A program made the position numbers and the translations under genes. From Aliivibrio sifiae (GTDB taxonomy: Bacteria; Pseudomonadota; Gammaproteobacteria; Enterobacterales; Vibrionaceae), in NCBI RefSeq assembly GCF_002954705.1, contig NZ_MSCO01000001.1:351873-415872 (forward strand): a stretch of DNA of 64,000 nucleotides, in the 5' to 3' direction. Below the pieces are notes generated by a model. The model did no database searches. It was not told where the DNA came from and saw only the letters and a list, made by a program, of their open reading frames with translations. Each line of letters begins with the position of its first letter. The stretch's first letter is position 1. Below are positions 8,532 through 20,892 of the stretch, in pieces.

Positions 8532-11396
8532 ATGAGTGACTATAAAGATACCTTGAACCTGCCAGAAACAGGATTCCCAATGCGTGGTAACCTGGCTAAT
8601 CGTGAGCCAGAAATGCTGAAGCGTTGGTATGATGAAGATCTTTACGGTGAGATCCGTAAAGCAAAAAAAGGTAAGAAATCGTTCGTATTACACGACGGTC
8701 CTCCTTATGCAAATGGTGACATCCATATTGGTCACGCATTAAACAAGATTCTTAAAGACATTATTATTAAGTCAAAGACACTTTCTGGCTTTGATGCGCC
8801 GTACATTCCTGGTTGGGATTGCCACGGTCTACCAATTGAATTAATGGTAGAGAAGAAAAAAGGCAAGCCTGGTCAAAAAATCTCTGCGGCTGAATTCCGT
8901 GAAGAGTGTCGTAAATACGCGGCAGGCCAAGTTGAAGGTCAAAAAGAAAGCTTTAAGCGTTTAGGCATCATGGGCGAGTGGGATAAACCATACCGCACTA
9001 TGGATTTTGGTACTGAAGCAAACATCATCCGTTCATTGGGTAAAATTGCTGACCAAGGTCACCTACTTAAAGGTTTCAAACCTGTTCACTGGTGTACAGA
9101 TTGTGGTTCAGCTCTTGCTGAAGCAGAAGTTGAATACCAAGATAAAGTATCTCCATCGATCGATGTGCGTTTTATTGCTGCAGACGAAGCCGCAACATTA
9201 GCAAAATTCAGCACGCCTGAAGGCCATCAAGGTGAAGGTGAAGTATCGGTTGTTATCTGGACAACGACACCTTGGACTCTTCCTGCTAACCGTGCAGTAG
9301 CATTACATGCTGATCTTGAATACGTATTAGTTCAAGTTGAAGCACATGGTGAGCAAAAAGCACAACGTCTAATCCTTGCATCTGAGCTAGCTAAATCTGT
9401 AATGGATCGCGCAGGTATTGAGCATTTCCATAACTTAGGTTTTGCAAAAGGGTCTGATTTAGAGCTTCTTCAATTCAATCACCCATTCTATGGCTTTACG
9501 GTTCCAGCTATTTTAGGCGAGCACGTAACGACAGATTCAGGTACAGGTATCGTTCATACTGCCCCTGGTCACGGTCAAGAAGATTTCGTGGTTGGTAAAA
9601 AATACGATCTAGAAATTGCAAACCCAGTAGGTTCAAACGGTGTATACCTTCCTGATACTGAACTGTTTGCTGGTCAACACGTATTTAAAGCGAACGATTC
9701 AGTTCTTGAAGTACTAAAAGAAAAAGGTGCATTACTGCATCATCACGCGTACGAGCACAGCTATCCACATTGCTGGAGACACAAAACGCCAATCATCTTC
9801 CGTGCTACACCACAATGGTTCATCTCAATGGATCAAGCGGGTCTTCGTGCAAAAGCATTAGAAGAAGTGAAGAGTGTTGAGTGGATGCCTGAGTGGGGTC
9901 AAAACCGCATTGAAGGTATGATCGAAGGTCGTCCTGAGTGGTGTATTTCTCGTCAACGTACTTGGGGTGTGCCAATCGCTCTATTCGTTCACAAAGAAAC
10001 GTCTGAACTACACCCTAATTCACTAGAGCTAATTGAAAAAGTAGCTAAGTTAGTTGAAGAAAAAGGCATTCAAGCATGGTGGGATGTAGATGCCGCTGAG
10101 CTTATGGGTGAAGATGACGCCGCTAAATACGAAAAAGTATTAGATACTTTAGATGTATGGTTTGATTCTGGCGTTACGCACTTCTCTGTGGTTGATTCTC
10201 GTGAAGAGTATGACTTCCCAGAAGAAAAAGAAGAAAGAACACACAGCGCAGATCTTTACCTAGAAGGTTCAGATCAACACCGTGGTTGGTTCCAATCATC
10301 ATTGATCTCTTCTGTTGCAATGAAAGGTAAAGCACCTTACCGCCAAGTACTAACACACGGTTTCGTGGTAGATGGTAATGGTCGTAAGATGTCTAAATCT
10401 ATCGGTAACGTAGTTGCACCAAAAGACGTAACGAACAAACTAGGCGCAGATATTCTTCGTCTATGGGTTGCTTCAACGGATTATACTAACGAAGTTGCGG
10501 TTTCTGATGAAATCCTAAAACGTTCAGCTGACGCGTACCGTCGTATTCGTAACACAGCACGTTTCTTCTTAGCGAACTTAAACGGCTTTAACCCAGAAAC
10601 AGACATCGTTCCTGCTGAAGAAATGGTTGCTCTTGATCGCTGGGCCGTTGGTCGTGCATTTGCTGCACAAGAAGAGATCATTAAGTCTTTTGAGGAATAT
10701 AACCTTCATGAAGTAACTCAGCGTTTGATGCACTTCTGTTCAATCGAAATGGGTTCTTTCTACCTAGACGTAATTAAAGACCGTCAATATACAGCGAAGC
10801 AAAGTGGCCACGCTCAACGTAGCTGTCAAACTGCGCTTTACTACATTGTAGAAGCTCTTGTTCGTTGGATGGCACCAATCATGTCATTCACAGCTGATGA
10901 AATCTGGAATGAAATGCCAGGTGAGCGCGAGAAATTCGTATTCACAGGTGAGTGGTACCAAGGCCTGTTTTATCTTGCTGAAGGCGAAGAGTTTAATAAT
11001 GAATTCTGGACTGAAATTCAATCAGTTCGTGCGTCAGTAAACAAACTTCTAGAAACTGCTCGTAGTGAGAAAGTTATCGGTGGTTCACTTCAAGCTGAAG
11101 TAACGTTATACGCAGATGATGCACTAGCAGTTAAAATTAACAAACTTGAAGATGAGTTACGTTTTGTTCTTCTAACATCAAGTGCAACAGTTAAGCCACT
11201 TAGCGAAAAAACAGAATCAGCAAAAGCAACAGAACTTGAAGGTTTGTTTGTAGATGTTACCGCTTCTGAAGCCGCGAAGTGTGAGCGTTGTTGGCACCAT
11301 GTTGCTGATGTAGGTACTATCGAAGGTCACGAAGAAGTATGTGGTCGTTGTGTATCTAACGTTAGTGGCGAAGGCGAAGAGCGTAAATTTGCATAA
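8532..11396 (+). CDS. ileS: Isoleucyl-tRNA synthetase
   Basis: Class I synthetase charging tRNA-Ile, with an editing domain that removes mischarged valine. 954 residues. The HIGH motif is at 65-68 ([10 protein letters not shown]), KMSKS at about 619-623 ([10 protein letters not shown]), the editing CP1 domain lies between ([24 protein letters not shown]), and the C terminus has a four-cysteine zinc site (CERCWHH ... CGRC). Length and motifs equal the bacterial type 1 enzyme. Its TAA overlaps the lspA ATG by one base, so translation is probably coupled. Confidence 0.98.
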   Translation: MSDYKDTLNLPETGFPMRGNLANREPEMLKRWYDEDLYGEIRKAKKGKKSFVLHDGPPYANGDIHIGHALNKILKDIIIKSKTLSGFDAPYIPGWDCHGLPIELMVEKKKGKPGQKISAAEFREECRKYAAGQVEGQKESFKRLGIMGEWDKPYRTMDFGTEANIIRSLGKIADQGHLLKGFKPVHWCTDCGSALAEAEVEYQDKVSPSIDVRFIAADEAATLAKFSTPEGHQGEGEVSVVIWTTTPWTLPANRAVALHADLEYVLVQVEAHGEQKAQRLILASELAKSVMDRAGIEHFHNLGFAKGSDLELLQFNHPFYGFTVPAILGEHVTTDSGTGIVHTAPGHGQEDFVVGKKYDLEIANPVGSNGVYLPDTELFAGQHVFKANDSVLEVLKEKGALLHHHAYEHSYPHCWRHKTPIIFRATPQWFISMDQAGLRAKALEEVKSVEWMPEWGQNRIEGMIEGRPEWCISRQRTWGVPIALFVHKETSELHPNSLELIEKVAKLVEEKGIQAWWDVDAAELMGEDDAAKYEKVLDTLDVWFDSGVTHFSVVDSREEYDFPEEKEERTHSADLYLEGSDQHRGWFQSSLISSVAMKGKAPYRQVLTHGFVVDGNGRKMSKSIGNVVAPKDVTNKLGADILRLWVASTDYTNEVAVSDEILKRSADAYRRIRNTARFFLANLNGFNPETDIVPAEEMVALDRWAVGRAFAAQEEIIKSFEEYNLHEVTQRLMHFCSIEMGSFYLDVIKDRQYTAKQSGHAQRSCQTALYYIVEALVRWMAPIMSFTADEIWNEMPGEREKFVFTGEWYQGLFYLAEGEEFNNEFWTEIQSVRASVNKLLETARSEKVIGGSLQAEVTLYADDALAVKINKLEDELRFVLLTSSATVKPLSEKTESAKATELEGLFVDVTASEAAKCERCWHHVADVGTIEGHEEVCGRCVSNVSGEGEERKFA

Positions 11397-11911
11397 TGAC
11401 TAGCGATAATAAGACATTACCGCTGCTTAAAGAATCAGGACTTCGCTGGCTATGGCTAGCGGGGATCATCTTTATGGCAGACATCAGCATCAAATTATTT
11501 GTGATGAAAGAGATGGGTTATGGTTGGGCAAACCGAATTGAGGTATTGCCATTCTTTAACTTTCTTTATGTTCATAACTATGGTGCGGCATTTAGCTTTT
11601 TAAGTGATCAAGCTGGTTGGCAACGTTGGTTCTTTACTGGTATTGCTGTAGCTGTGTGTAGCTTACTAGGGTATTGGATGCGTAAAGCACCACAAACTGA
11701 CAAGCTAAACAATATGGCTTATGCACTGATCATTGGCGGAGCCATTGGTAATGTGTTTGATCGCTTAGTGCATGGGTTTGTAGTGGATTATCTCGATTTT
11801 TATTGGGGGAATTATCACTGGCCAGCTTTCAATTTAGCAGATGCCGCAATTTGTATTGGTGCAGGACTTATCATTCTAGATGGTCTTCGTACGAATAAAA
11901 AAGAACAGTAA
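11396..11911 (+). CDS. lspA: Lipoprotein signal peptidase
   Basis: Inner-membrane aspartyl protease (signal peptidase II) that removes signal peptides after Lgt has modified the prolipoprotein. 171 residues with four hydrophobic segments. The conserved blocks [20 protein letters not shown] and FNLADAAI carry the two catalytic aspartates, in FDR and NLAD. It overlaps the ileS stop by one base. A terminator follows. Confidence 0.97.
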   Translation: MTSDNKTLPLLKESGLRWLWLAGIIFMADISIKLFVMKEMGYGWANRIEVLPFFNFLYVHNYGAAFSFLSDQAGWQRWFFTGIAVAVCSLLGYWMRKAPQTDKLNNMAYALIIGGAIGNVFDRLVHGFVVDYLDFYWGNYHWPAFNLADAAICIGAGLIILDGLRTNKKEQ

Positions 11912-11929
11912 ATAAAAAGAAAGTAAATT

Positions 11930-11964
11930 AACGCTGCCCGTGAACTCGAGGTGGCGTTTTTTTT
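11930..11964 (+). terminator. Intrinsic terminator after lspA
   Basis: Nine-base-pair stem AACGCTGCC / GGTGGCGTT (two G-U pairs), 11-base loop, and an eight-T run. It probably only partly stops transcription, because fkpB starts about 30 bases further on. Confidence 0.65.
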
Positions 11965-11994
11965 AAATACAATATAAAAATCTAGGGAAAGAGA

Positions 11995-12426
11995 ATGTCA
12001 AAAATTGAAAGCAATAGCGAAGTCACTCTACATTTTACAATAAAACTAAAAGATGGTTCAGTTGCGGACAGTACGCATACTGGAGGAAAAGCAGCAAAAT
12101 TCACCATGGGTGATGGAAGCATTAGTGAAAATTTTGAAAAGTGTCTATTAGGTTTAGAGTCAAAGCAGTCTAAAAGTATTGAACTTAGTGCTGAAGATGC
12201 TTTCGGTTTGCCAAATCCTGATAATATCCATCATATGGATAAAAGTCGCTTCGTTGGAGATGCGGCGGCAGAGATTGGGACTATTATGGGGTTTAGTGGT
12301 CCTGATGGTATGGATATTCCAGGTATTATTACAGAGATCGCAGGTGATTCGGTAACGGTTGATTTTAATCACCCATTAGCTGGCCAAGATGTTATCTTTG
12401 ACGTAGAAATTGTAGCGGTTGATTAA
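11995..12426 (+). CDS. fkpB: FKBP-type peptidyl-prolyl isomerase (SlpA)
   Basis: SlyD-like FKBP isomerase/chaperone of 143 residues. It shows the FKBP core with the inserted flap domain: VTLHFTIKLKDGSVADST, then FTMGDGSISENFEKCLLGL, EDAFGLPNPDN and a final beta strand DVEIVAVD. It lacks the His-rich metal-binding tail of SlyD, which supports FkpB/SlpA. It lies in the lspA-fkpB-ispH order seen in enterics, 24 bases before ispH. Confidence 0.92.
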   Translation: MSKIESNSEVTLHFTIKLKDGSVADSTHTGGKAAKFTMGDGSISENFEKCLLGLESKQSKSIELSAEDAFGLPNPDNIHHMDKSRFVGDAAAEIGTIMGFSGPDGMDIPGIITEIAGDSVTVDFNHPLAGQDVIFDVEIVAVD

Positions 12427-12450
12427 TTCAACAAGATATAGAGATAAAAG

Positions 12451-13395
12451 ATGAAAATAGTATTAGCGAATCCTCGTGGTTTTTGTGCTGGTGTTGATCG
12501 TGCGATTAGCATTGTTGAACGTGCGCTTGAATTGTATGAAGCACCTATTTATGTTCGCCACGAAGTGGTTCATAACCGCTTTGTTGTTGAGGGCTTAAAA
12601 CAACGTGGTGCTATTTTTGTTGAAGAGTTAAGTGAAGTGCCTGACGATAATATCGTTATATTTTCAGCTCATGGTGTTTCTCAAGCAGTACGAAAAGAAG
12701 CGAAAGAACGAGCGTTGACCGTGTTTGATGCAACTTGTCCATTGGTAACTAAAGTACATATGGAAGTAGCGCGTGCAAGTAAGAAAAATATTGAAGTCGT
12801 ATTGATTGGTCATGCCGGTCACCCAGAAGTCGAAGGTACGATGGGGCAATACGCAAGTGAAACTGGAGGGATGTATTTAGTTGAAACACCAGCTGATGTT
12901 GAAAAACTGAGTGTTCGTGATCAAAGCAACTTGCATTACGTCAGCCAAACAACACTGTCTGTTGATGAAACCGCAGATGTCATTGATGAACTTCGCCGAG
13001 TATTCCCAGAGATCCAAGGGCCGCGTAAAGATGATATCTGTTATGCGACACAAAATCGCCAAGATGCAGTGCGAGATATGGCAAGTCAGGTTGATGTAAT
13101 GATTGTAGTGGGTTCGAAAAATTCATCTAACTCGAATCGCTTACGTGAATTGTCTGAAAAACTAGGCACAACAAGTTATTTGATTGATTGTCCAGAAGAA
13201 CTAAAAGAAGAGTGGTTAACCGATCAAGCTAAAGTTGGCGTAACAGCTGGAGCATCAGCGCCTGAAGAGTTAGTGAATCAAATCATTGAACAAGTAAAAG
13301 CCTTCGGTGGCACTACCGTTGATGAGTTGAGTGGTCGTGAAGAAAATATGTTTTTTGAAGTACCAAAAGAACTTCAAATTAAAACCGTGTCTTAA
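12451..13395 (+). CDS. ispH: 4-hydroxy-3-methylbut-2-enyl diphosphate reductase
   Basis: Last step of the MEP pathway, giving IPP and DMAPP. It is an iron-sulfur enzyme of 314 residues; the three cluster cysteines C12 ([10 protein letters not shown]), C96 ([10 protein letters not shown]) and C197 ([11 protein letters not shown]) are all in the family positions. It starts at ATG with AGATAAAAG upstream and probably shares a transcript with fkpB. Confidence 0.97.
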   Translation: MKIVLANPRGFCAGVDRAISIVERALELYEAPIYVRHEVVHNRFVVEGLKQRGAIFVEELSEVPDDNIVIFSAHGVSQAVRKEAKERALTVFDATCPLVTKVHMEVARASKKNIEVVLIGHAGHPEVEGTMGQYASETGGMYLVETPADVEKLSVRDQSNLHYVSQTTLSVDETADVIDELRRVFPEIQGPRKDDICYATQNRQDAVRDMASQVDVMIVVGSKNSSNSNRLRELSEKLGTTSYLIDCPEELKEEWLTDQAKVGVTAGASAPEELVNQIIEQVKAFGGTTVDELSGREENMFFEVPKELQIKTVS

Positions 13396-13446
13396 ATCTT
13401 CACATAGCCGAAGTAAAAAAATTAAGATAGAGTGCAAGGATACTAA

Positions 13447-14277
<831 letters not shown>

Positions 14278-14287
14278 TTTTTAATTA

Positions 14288-14320
14288 AGCCCGAATCATA
14301 ATAGATTCGGGCTTTTTTTT
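14288..14320 (+). terminator. Intrinsic terminator after dapB
   Basis: Ten-base-pair stem AGCCCGAATC / GATTCGGGCT with a six-base loop and a T-run. Confidence 0.93.
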
Positions 14321-14683
14321 ACACTAAATAAGTTTGTAATCATATTTTATGCAAGTATGGCGGGCTGTATATAGTGCTTTAGGCTTTTCCTATAAATTTA
14401 TTTATTATGATTGAGTGGATTCCTTTCATAAGTTTATTGTTGTTTTTGATTGTTACAGCCTATTTTTCCATTTAGTCTTTTATTTTGTTATGTTTAATCT
14501 TTAATTTAACGTTTGCTTTATTTTTATGAGTAATTTTTTTTTAATAAAAAAGATTGAGTATGCAATAAATCATCATAAGGTTAAATAATCGACAAATAGG
14601 GTTGGATAGTTTAAAGAATAATAGTTAAAAGAGTGTTTTTGGTATGAAGCCTCTAAAAATGTTACTTATTAATGTGTTTTGTG
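14321..14683. other. Long AT-rich non-coding gap dapB-carA
   Basis: About 360 bases between the dapB terminator and the carAB promoter. It is very AT-rich, rich in T tracts, and lacks an open frame of plausible length on either strand. I see no tRNA-like or terminator-like fold in it. It may be promoter-upstream DNA for carAB. Confidence 0.5.
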
Positions 14684-14712
14684 TTGACAGTTATCCTATA
14701 GATCTCTAGAAT
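14684..14712 (+). promoter_or_regulatory. carAB sigma-70 promoter
   Basis: TTGACA (14684-14689), 17-base spacer, TAGAAT (14707-14712): 11 of 12 bases of consensus. The predicted start near 14719 leaves a leader of about 100 bases. The leader can form a 10-bp stem CAAAATTCGA / TCGAGTTTTG, without a T-run. Confidence 0.85.
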
Positions 14713-14771
14713 TTCGCCAATTTGTCAAAATTCGACCTTAAAGTTCGAGTTTTGGGTTTAAAAAAAACAAC

Positions 14772-14810
14772 TTTGCATTATTATGTTGTAAGGTTGAATA
14801 TTTATTATGT
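14772..14810 (+). promoter_or_regulatory. Candidate ArgR operator (two ARG boxes)
   Basis: Two ARG-box-like sequences begin exactly 21 bases apart, the spacing of paired 18-base ARG boxes separated by 3 bases. The second has a perfect TGAAT half, an AT-only spacer and ATTAT; the first has TGCAT-TATT-ATGTT. E. coli carAB is repressed by ArgR at such a pair. Individual matches are imperfect. Confidence 0.42.
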
Positions 14811-14822
14811 TTGGAGGTTGTC

Positions 14823-15962
14823 TTGAGTAAATCAGCGCTGTTAGTCCTAGAAGATGGGACAGTGTTCCGCGGTCAATCGATTGGAGCAGATGGCTCGGCC
14901 GTTGGTGAAGTCGTTTTTAATACCTCGATGACGGGGTACCAAGAAATTCTCACCGATCCTTCCTATTCTCAACAAATCGTTACTCTTACTTATCCTCACA
15001 TTGGCAATACCGGAATCAATTCCGAAGATGAAGAATCCTCTTCTATCCACGCTCAAGGCCTTGTGATTCGCGATCTCCCTCTCTTAGCTTCAAATTTCCG
15101 CAGTGAACAAACTCTTTCTGAATACCTTAAATCTCAAAATATTGTCGGCATTGCTGATATCGATACGCGTAAGCTGACTCGAATTTTACGAGAGAAAGGT
15201 GCTCAGAATGGCTGTATCGTTGCTGGCAACAACCTAGATGAAGCGTTCGCACTTGCTCAAGCAAAAGAGTTCCCAGGTCTTAAAGGAATGGATTTAGCAA
15301 AAGAAGTGACAACTTCTGAAGCTTATCAATGGAAACAAGGTTCTTGGACTTTAACTGGCGGTTTGCCAGAAGAAAAAGCAGACAGTGAATTACCATTCCA
15401 CGTAGTGGCTTACGATTTTGGTGCTAAACGTAACATCCTACGTATGTTAGTAGACCGCGGTTGTCGCCTAACGGTTGTTCCTGCGCAAACTTCAGCTGAA
15501 GAAGTGTTAGCAATGAATCCTGATGGCGTATTCCTATCAAATGGCCCTGGTGATCCTGCCCCATGTACTTACGCAATTGAAGCAACGAAAGTGTTCCTAG
15601 AAAAAGGGTTACCAATCTTTGGTATCTGTCTTGGTCACCAAATTCTTGCTCTAGCATCAGGCGCTCAAACAGTAAAAATGAAATTTGGTCACCACGGTGC
15701 AAACCACCCTGTTAAAGATTTGGATCGTGATGTAGTTATGATCACTGCACAGAACCATGGTTTTGCGGCAGATGAAGAAACACTTCCAGAAAATTTACGT
15801 GCAACACACAAATCATTGTTTGATGGCACTCTGCAAGGCATTCATCGTACAGATAAGCCAGCATTTAGCTTCCAAGGTCACCCTGAAGCAAGCCCTGGTC
15901 CACATGATGCAGCGCCATTATTTGACCATTTCATTGAATTGATTCAGCAGCATAAAGCTTAA
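14823..15962 (+). CDS. carA: Carbamoyl-phosphate synthase small subunit
   Basis: Glutamine amidotransferase subunit that feeds ammonia to CarB for arginine and pyrimidine synthesis. I start it at TTG 14823: GGAGG lies five bases before it, the protein then begins [13 protein letters not shown] like the E. coli one, and E. coli carA also uses UUG. The length is then 379 residues. The triad cysteine is C269 in FGICLGHQ, with the His/Glu pair in [11 protein letters not shown]. carB follows after 17 bases. Confidence 0.97.
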   Translation: MSKSALLVLEDGTVFRGQSIGADGSAVGEVVFNTSMTGYQEILTDPSYSQQIVTLTYPHIGNTGINSEDEESSSIHAQGLVIRDLPLLASNFRSEQTLSEYLKSQNIVGIADIDTRKLTRILREKGAQNGCIVAGNNLDEAFALAQAKEFPGLKGMDLAKEVTTSEAYQWKQGSWTLTGGLPEEKADSELPFHVVAYDFGAKRNILRMLVDRGCRLTVVPAQTSAEEVLAMNPDGVFLSNGPGDPAPCTYAIEATKVFLEKGLPIFGICLGHQILALASGAQTVKMKFGHHGANHPVKDLDRDVVMITAQNHGFAADEETLPENLRATHKSLFDGTLQGIHRTDKPAFSFQGHPEASPGPHDAAPLFDHFIELIQQHKA

Positions 15963-15979
15963 TTCGGAGTAGTAATAAG

Positions 15980-18900
15980 ATGCCAAAACGTACTGATATT
16001 AAAAGCGTTCTAATTCTAGGTGCAGGCCCAATCGTAATCGGCCAAGCATGTGAATTTGACTACTCTGGTGCACAAGCGTGTAAAGCACTTCGTGAAGAAG
16101 GCTACCGCGTTATCCTTGTGAACTCTAACCCTGCAACAATCATGACTGACCCAGATATGGCTGATGCAACATACATTGAGCCTATCCATTGGGAAGTGGT
16201 TCGTAACATTATCGAAAAAGAGCGTCCAGATGCAGTTCTACCTACAATGGGTGGCCAAACAGCATTGAACTGTGCGCTTGATTTAGAAAAACACGGCGTG
16301 CTTGCAGAGTTCGGTGTTGAAATGATTGGTGCAACGGCTGATGCCATTGATAAAGCTGAAGACCGTTCACGTTTCGATAAAGCAATGAAGTCAATTGGTC
16401 TTGAGTGTCCAACGGCTGATACTGCAAAAACAATGGAAGAAGCTTACAGAGTTCTAGAGATGGTAGGCTTCCCTTGTATCATTCGCCCATCATTTACGAT
16501 GGGTGGAACTGGCGGTGGTATCGCTTATAACAAAGAAGAGTTTGAAGAAATTTGTCGTCGTGGTTTGGACCTATCTCCAACCAACGAGCTTCTAATCGAT
16601 GAATCATTAATCGGTTGGAAAGAGTATGAGATGGAAGTGGTTCGTGATAAGAACGACAACTGTATTATCGTATGTGCGATTGAAAACTTTGATGCAATGG
16701 GCATCCATACAGGTGACTCAATCACCGTAGCTCCAGCTCAAACGCTAACAGATAAAGAATACCAATTAATGCGTAATGCTTCTCTAGCAGTACTGCGTGA
16801 GATTGGTGTTGAAACAGGCGGTTCAAACGTACAGTTTGGTATTAACCCGAAAGATGGCCGTATGGTTATCATCGAGATGAACCCACGTGTATCACGTTCT
16901 TCTGCGCTTGCATCTAAAGCGACGGGTTTTCCTATTGCTAAAATTGCAGCGAAACTTGCGATTGGTTATACACTTGATGAGTTAATGAATGACATTACAG
17001 GTGGGGCAACACCAGCATCATTCGAACCAACAATTGATTACGTTGTTACTAAGATCCCTCGTTTTAACTTCGAAAAATTCGCAGGAGCTAACGACCGTCT
17101 AACAACACAGATGAAATCAGTTGGTGAAGTTATGGCTATCGGCCGTAACCAACAAGAATCTCTACAAAAAGCATTACGTGGCCTAGAAGTTGGCGCGGAT
17201 GGTTTTGATGAAATGGTTGATCTTGATGCTCCTGATGCATTAACTAAAATTCGTCATGAATTAAAAGATGCTGGTGCTGAACGTATTTGGTACATCGCTG
17301 ATGCATTCCGTGCAGGTATGTCAGTTGATGGCGTATTTAACCTAACGAATGTTGACCGTTGGTTCTTAGTTCAAATCGAAGACTTAGTTAAGATGGAAGC
17401 TGAAGTTAAAGCGGGCGGTTTCGCAAGCTTAACTGCGGATGGCCTTCGTCAACTTAAGCGTAAAGGTTTTGCTGATGCGCGTTTATCTAAACTACTAGGT
17501 GTTGCTGAAAGTGAAATTCGTCGCCTACGTGACCAACATGATATTCACCCAGTCTACAAGCGTGTAGATACATGTGCCGCTGAATTCTCATCAGATACGG
17601 CTTACATGTACTCATCTTACGATGAAGAGTGTGAAGCAAATCCAACAGATAAAGATAAGATCATGATCTTAGGTGGCGGTCCAAACCGTATTGGTCAAGG
17701 TATTGAGTTTGATTACTGTTGTGTACACGCATCACTAGCACTGCGTGAAGATGGTTATGAAACTATCATGGTTAACTGTAACCCTGAGACTGTTTCTACT
17801 GATTACGATACGTCTGACCGTCTATACTTCGAACCAGTAACTCTGGAAGATGTATTAGCGATTGCACGTGTTGAAAAACCAAAAGGCGTTATCGTTCAGT
17901 ACGGTGGTCAAACGCCACTTAAACTGGCTCGTGCTCTTGAAGCGGCAGGTGTGCCAATTATTGGTACAAGCCCTGATGCGATTGACCGTGCAGAAGACCG
18001 TGAGCGTTTCCAAGTTGCCGTAGACCGTTTAGGCCTTCTTCAACCAGAAAATGCAACCGTAACTACAATGGAACAAGCCGTTGAGAAATCAAAAGAAATT
18101 GGTTTCCCATTAGTTGTTCGTCCTTCTTATGTCCTTGGTGGTCGTGCGATGGAAATCGTATATGATGAGCAAGACTTACGTCGTTACTTCAATGAAGCAG
18201 TGAGCGTTTCAAATGAATCTCCAGTTCTTCTTGATAGCTTCCTAGATGATGCTGTTGAAGTTGACGTAGATGCAATCTGTGACGGTGAGCAAGTGGTTAT
18301 TGCTGGTATCATGGAGCACATCGAGCAAGCGGGTGTTCACTCAGGTGACTCAGCATGTTCTCTTCCTGCTTATACATTAAGCGAAGAAATTCAAGATGTA
18401 ATGCGTGATCAAGTACGTAAGCTGGCATTCGAGTTAGGTGTGCGTGGCTTAATGAATACACAGTTTGCTGTTAAAGATAACAAAGTATATCTAATTGAAG
18501 TGAACCCACGTGCTGCTCGTACGGTTCCATTCGTATCTAAGGCGACTGGTGCGCCAGTGGCTAAGATTGCTGCACGAGTAATGGCGGGGCAATCGTTAGA
18601 GTCTCAAGGCTTTACGAAAGAGATTATTCCTCCATACTACTCAGTTAAAGAAGTGGTATTACCGTTCAACAAGTTCCCTGGTGTTGACCCACTGTTAGGC
18701 CCAGAAATGCGTTCGACGGGTGAAGTTATGGGTGTTGGTGCAACGTTTGCTGAAGCATTCGCAAAGGCAGAGTTAGGTTGTAGCAAAGAGTACCCAGAAG
18801 GCGGTCGAGCATTACTTTCTGTTCGTGAAGGCGATAAGAAACGTGTTGTCGATTTAGCAAAACATCTTGTTAAATTGGGTTACCAATTAGATGCCACTCA

Positions 18901-19210
18901 CGGTACAGCGGTTATTCTTGGCGAAGCGGGTATTAACCCTCGTCTAGTAAACAAGGTACACGAAGGTCGTCCTCACATTCTTGACCGTATCAAGAATGGC
19001 GAATACACCTACATCGTAAATACTGCAGCTGGTCGTCAAGCGATTGAAGATTCTAAAGTATTACGTCGTGGTGCATTGGCTGAAAAAGTGAACTACACAA
19101 CAACGCTAAATGCAGCATTTGCTAGCTGTTTAGCGCATGAAGCAGATGACCGTAATACGGTTAACTCTGTTCAAGAGCTACACGCTAAAGTAGCGGCTAA
19201 ATACGCTTAA
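15980..19210 (+). CDS. carB: Carbamoyl-phosphate synthase large subunit
   Basis: Synthesises carbamoyl phosphate from bicarbonate, ammonia and two ATP. 1076 residues made of two homologous ATP-grasp halves: the first from [20 protein letters not shown], the second from [19 protein letters not shown] near residue 559. An oligomerisation region lies between them and a C-terminal allosteric MGS-like domain (ornithine, UMP) follows. It is cotranscribed with carA. Confidence 0.98.
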   Translation: MPKRTDIKSVLILGAGPIVIGQACEFDYSGAQACKALREEGYRVILVNSNPATIMTDPDMADATYIEPIHWEVVRNIIEKERPDAVLPTMGGQTALNCALDLEKHGVLAEFGVEMIGATADAIDKAEDRSRFDKAMKSIGLECPTADTAKTMEEAYRVLEMVGFPCIIRPSFTMGGTGGGIAYNKEEFEEICRRGLDLSPTNELLIDESLIGWKEYEMEVVRDKNDNCIIVCAIENFDAMGIHTGDSITVAPAQTLTDKEYQLMRNASLAVLREIGVETGGSNVQFGINPKDGRMVIIEMNPRVSRSSALASKATGFPIAKIAAKLAIGYTLDELMNDITGGATPASFEPTIDYVVTKIPRFNFEKFAGANDRLTTQMKSVGEVMAIGRNQQESLQKALRGLEVGADGFDEMVDLDAPDALTKIRHELKDAGAERIWYIADAFRAGMSVDGVFNLTNVDRWFLVQIEDLVKMEAEVKAGGFASLTADGLRQLKRKGFADARLSKLLGVAESEIRRLRDQHDIHPVYKRVDTCAAEFSSDTAYMYSSYDEECEANPTDKDKIMILGGGPNRIGQGIEFDYCCVHASLALREDGYETIMVNCNPETVSTDYDTSDRLYFEPVTLEDVLAIARVEKPKGVIVQYGGQTPLKLARALEAAGVPIIGTSPDAIDRAEDRERFQVAVDRLGLLQPENATVTTMEQAVEKSKEIGFPLVVRPSYVLGGRAMEIVYDEQDLRRYFNEAVSVSNESPVLLDSFLDDAVEVDVDAICDGEQVVIAGIMEHIEQAGVHSGDSACSLPAYTLSEEIQDVMRDQVRKLAFELGVRGLMNTQFAVKDNKVYLIEVNPRAARTVPFVSKATGAPVAKIAARVMAGQSLESQGFTKEIIPPYYSVKEVVLPFNKFPGVDPLLGPEMRSTGEVMGVGATFAEAFAKAELGCSKEYPEGGRALLSVREGDKKRVVDLAKHLVKLGYQLDATHGTAVILGEAGINPRLVNKVHEGRPHILDRIKNGEYTYIVNTAAGRQAIEDSKVLRRGALAEKVNYTTTLNAAFASCLAHEADDRNTVNSVQELHAKVAAKYA

Positions 19211-19250
19211 TTACTAAGTTAGTTAAGAAAAGTATTAGTTAAGTAATAAT

Positions 19251-19287
19251 AAAAATCCCGAAGAATGAGAATTCTTCGGGATTTTTT
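19251..19287. terminator. Bidirectional terminator, carB / dacB
   Basis: Perfect 16-bp stem (19251-19266 with 19271-19286), GAGA loop, with A-run and T-run flanks, between convergent carB and dacB. Confidence 0.95.
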
Positions 19288-19337
19288 CATTTATCTTTTC
19301 TAGTTAATCTAATGCAATTAATTAGAAAAATAAAAAG

Positions 19338-20747
19338 CTAATCTTTAGACAGTTCAATTAACTCTTGGTAGAAGCTTTTCTCAAAGGTATCAATAGGGCG
19401 ATCAACGGGCACTGAATCTTTCTTTGCGGCGACCGGATGATAATCTGCTACAAATTGAACAAACAAATGAGGTTCTTTATTTTCTAAGCCGACAAATCCC
19501 GCCATATTATAACTACCAAACAGTGAACCACTTTTAGATTTCATGCTGCCTTTAATTGGCTCTTTACGCATGCTGTTACGATATTTTAGTGTGCCATCAA
19601 TGCCTGATGTCGGTAATAGGTCGATCAGCCCTAATTCTTTATCGTATTTATAGATATATTGAAGGATTGATCTCATTTGATTTGCGGTCATACGGTTATT
19701 ACGAGATAAACCTGAACCATCCACTAACACCGCATTGCTTAAATCGATATCGGCGTGCTTTAGTAAGATATCTTTAATTGCAGCTGTACCATTGGTGAAG
19801 CTTCCTGCTTGTTGGTAATTCAAGTGACCTAACATCTTGGTTAAATTATCAGCGTAATGGTTATCCGATTTTTTAAGCATGTGATCTAATAACGTCATTA
19901 AAGGTTTAGATTGATGCTGAGCTAGTAAGCTCGATGGTAGAGGTTCTTGTTGAGGTTTACCAAAGCGGACTTGACCATTAAGGGCAATATTATGCTCACC
20001 TAAAATTTTTAAAACAGTTTGTTCGGTGAAATCTTGAGTGTCTTGTACTGCAAATTTGAGAGGTAAGGGTTTATTACGATTAACCAGGCAACCATTTAAT
20101 TGATAATGATTTCCTTGAGTCGTTAGTTCTAAATCACAGAATGATTCTTTTTGCTCCTTTTTAGTAACACTTTTCGCATTACTGGAAAATGAAATAGGCT
20201 GATGTATTGGGACGAAGACTTTAGTGCTGCCATCATCATGTGTAGTGATAGAGGCTTGTACACAGTTTTCATCAATACTTAAGGCGCTTGATGGTGCACT
20301 ATAGCAAACCCCTAGAATATCCCATGGCCAACCGACTGCTCGTTCATATCCAGTAAATATTGTGCCATCTACCCATAAGTCACCTTTAATGGTTTTTAAG
20401 CCGCTGTCTTCAAAAAGAGCGGATAATTGTTCTCTTGAAAGGGAAGGATCGCCAGTGAAAGTAAGGGTTACATCATTTCCTTGCTTATAAAGCGTAGTAG
20501 AGAAGGTGAAGTCTTTGCCAAGAGCTAACCTTGCTGCTAGTGCAGTTGCGAGTTTTAATGTGCTTGCTGGAGGTAGTAGTTCGTTTTGCTTTTGTTGGTA
20601 TTTAATATCATGAGTTGGTAATGATTCAACAATAATAGCCGCTCGACTTCCAGGTGGGAGGTAATCAAGATTTTCTTGGATATTATGAGCAAAGCTTGAG
20701 TAAGAAAATAAAGCGAGACTTAAAAGAGTAAAACGAGAAAAAGACAT
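19338..20747 (-). CDS. dacB: D-alanyl-D-alanine carboxypeptidase/endopeptidase (PBP4)
   Basis: Periplasmic class C low-molecular-mass penicillin-binding protein that trims and cleaves peptidoglycan cross-links. 469 residues with a signal peptide (MSFSRFTLLSLALFSYSSFA, cleaved about residue 20). Active-site motifs: SxxK in PASTLKLATA, SxN in DGSGLSRNN, and KSG in SKSGSLFGSYN where E. coli PBP4 has KTG. Between SxxK and SxN lies the large insertion typical of PBP4. As in V. cholerae it is next to ompU. Confidence 0.95.
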   Translation of the reverse strand: MSFSRFTLLSLALFSYSSFAHNIQENLDYLPPGSRAAIIVESLPTHDIKYQQKQNELLPPASTLKLATALAARLALGKDFTFSTTLYKQGNDVTLTFTGDPSLSREQLSALFEDSGLKTIKGDLWVDGTIFTGYERAVGWPWDILGVCYSAPSSALSIDENCVQASITTHDDGSTKVFVPIHQPISFSSNAKSVTKKEQKESFCDLELTTQGNHYQLNGCLVNRNKPLPLKFAVQDTQDFTEQTVLKILGEHNIALNGQVRFGKPQQEPLPSSLLAQHQSKPLMTLLDHMLKKSDNHYADNLTKMLGHLNYQQAGSFTNGTAAIKDILLKHADIDLSNAVLVDGSGLSRNNRMTANQMRSILQYIYKYDKELGLIDLLPTSGIDGTLKYRNSMRKEPIKGSMKSKSGSLFGSYNMAGFVGLENKEPHLFVQFVADYHPVAAKKDSVPVDRPIDTFEKSFYQELIELSKD

Positions 20748-20840
20748 GATGAACTCAATATAAAGATAATTGAGTATATATTATCGTTTGCAGCGAGTGA
20801 TGTGTAATGATTGAGCAAAAATTAATGGAATATCACAAAT

Positions 20841-20866
20841 AAAAAACGCCCACCGAGGTGAGCGCT
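20841..20866 (-). terminator. Intrinsic terminator after ompU
   Basis: On the minus strand, CGCTCAC / GTGGGCG (one G-U pair) with a small loop, followed by TTTTTTA, about 25 bases after the porin stop. Confidence 0.8.
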
Positions 20867-20892
20867 TTATTTAAGTAGGAGTTAGGACTGGA

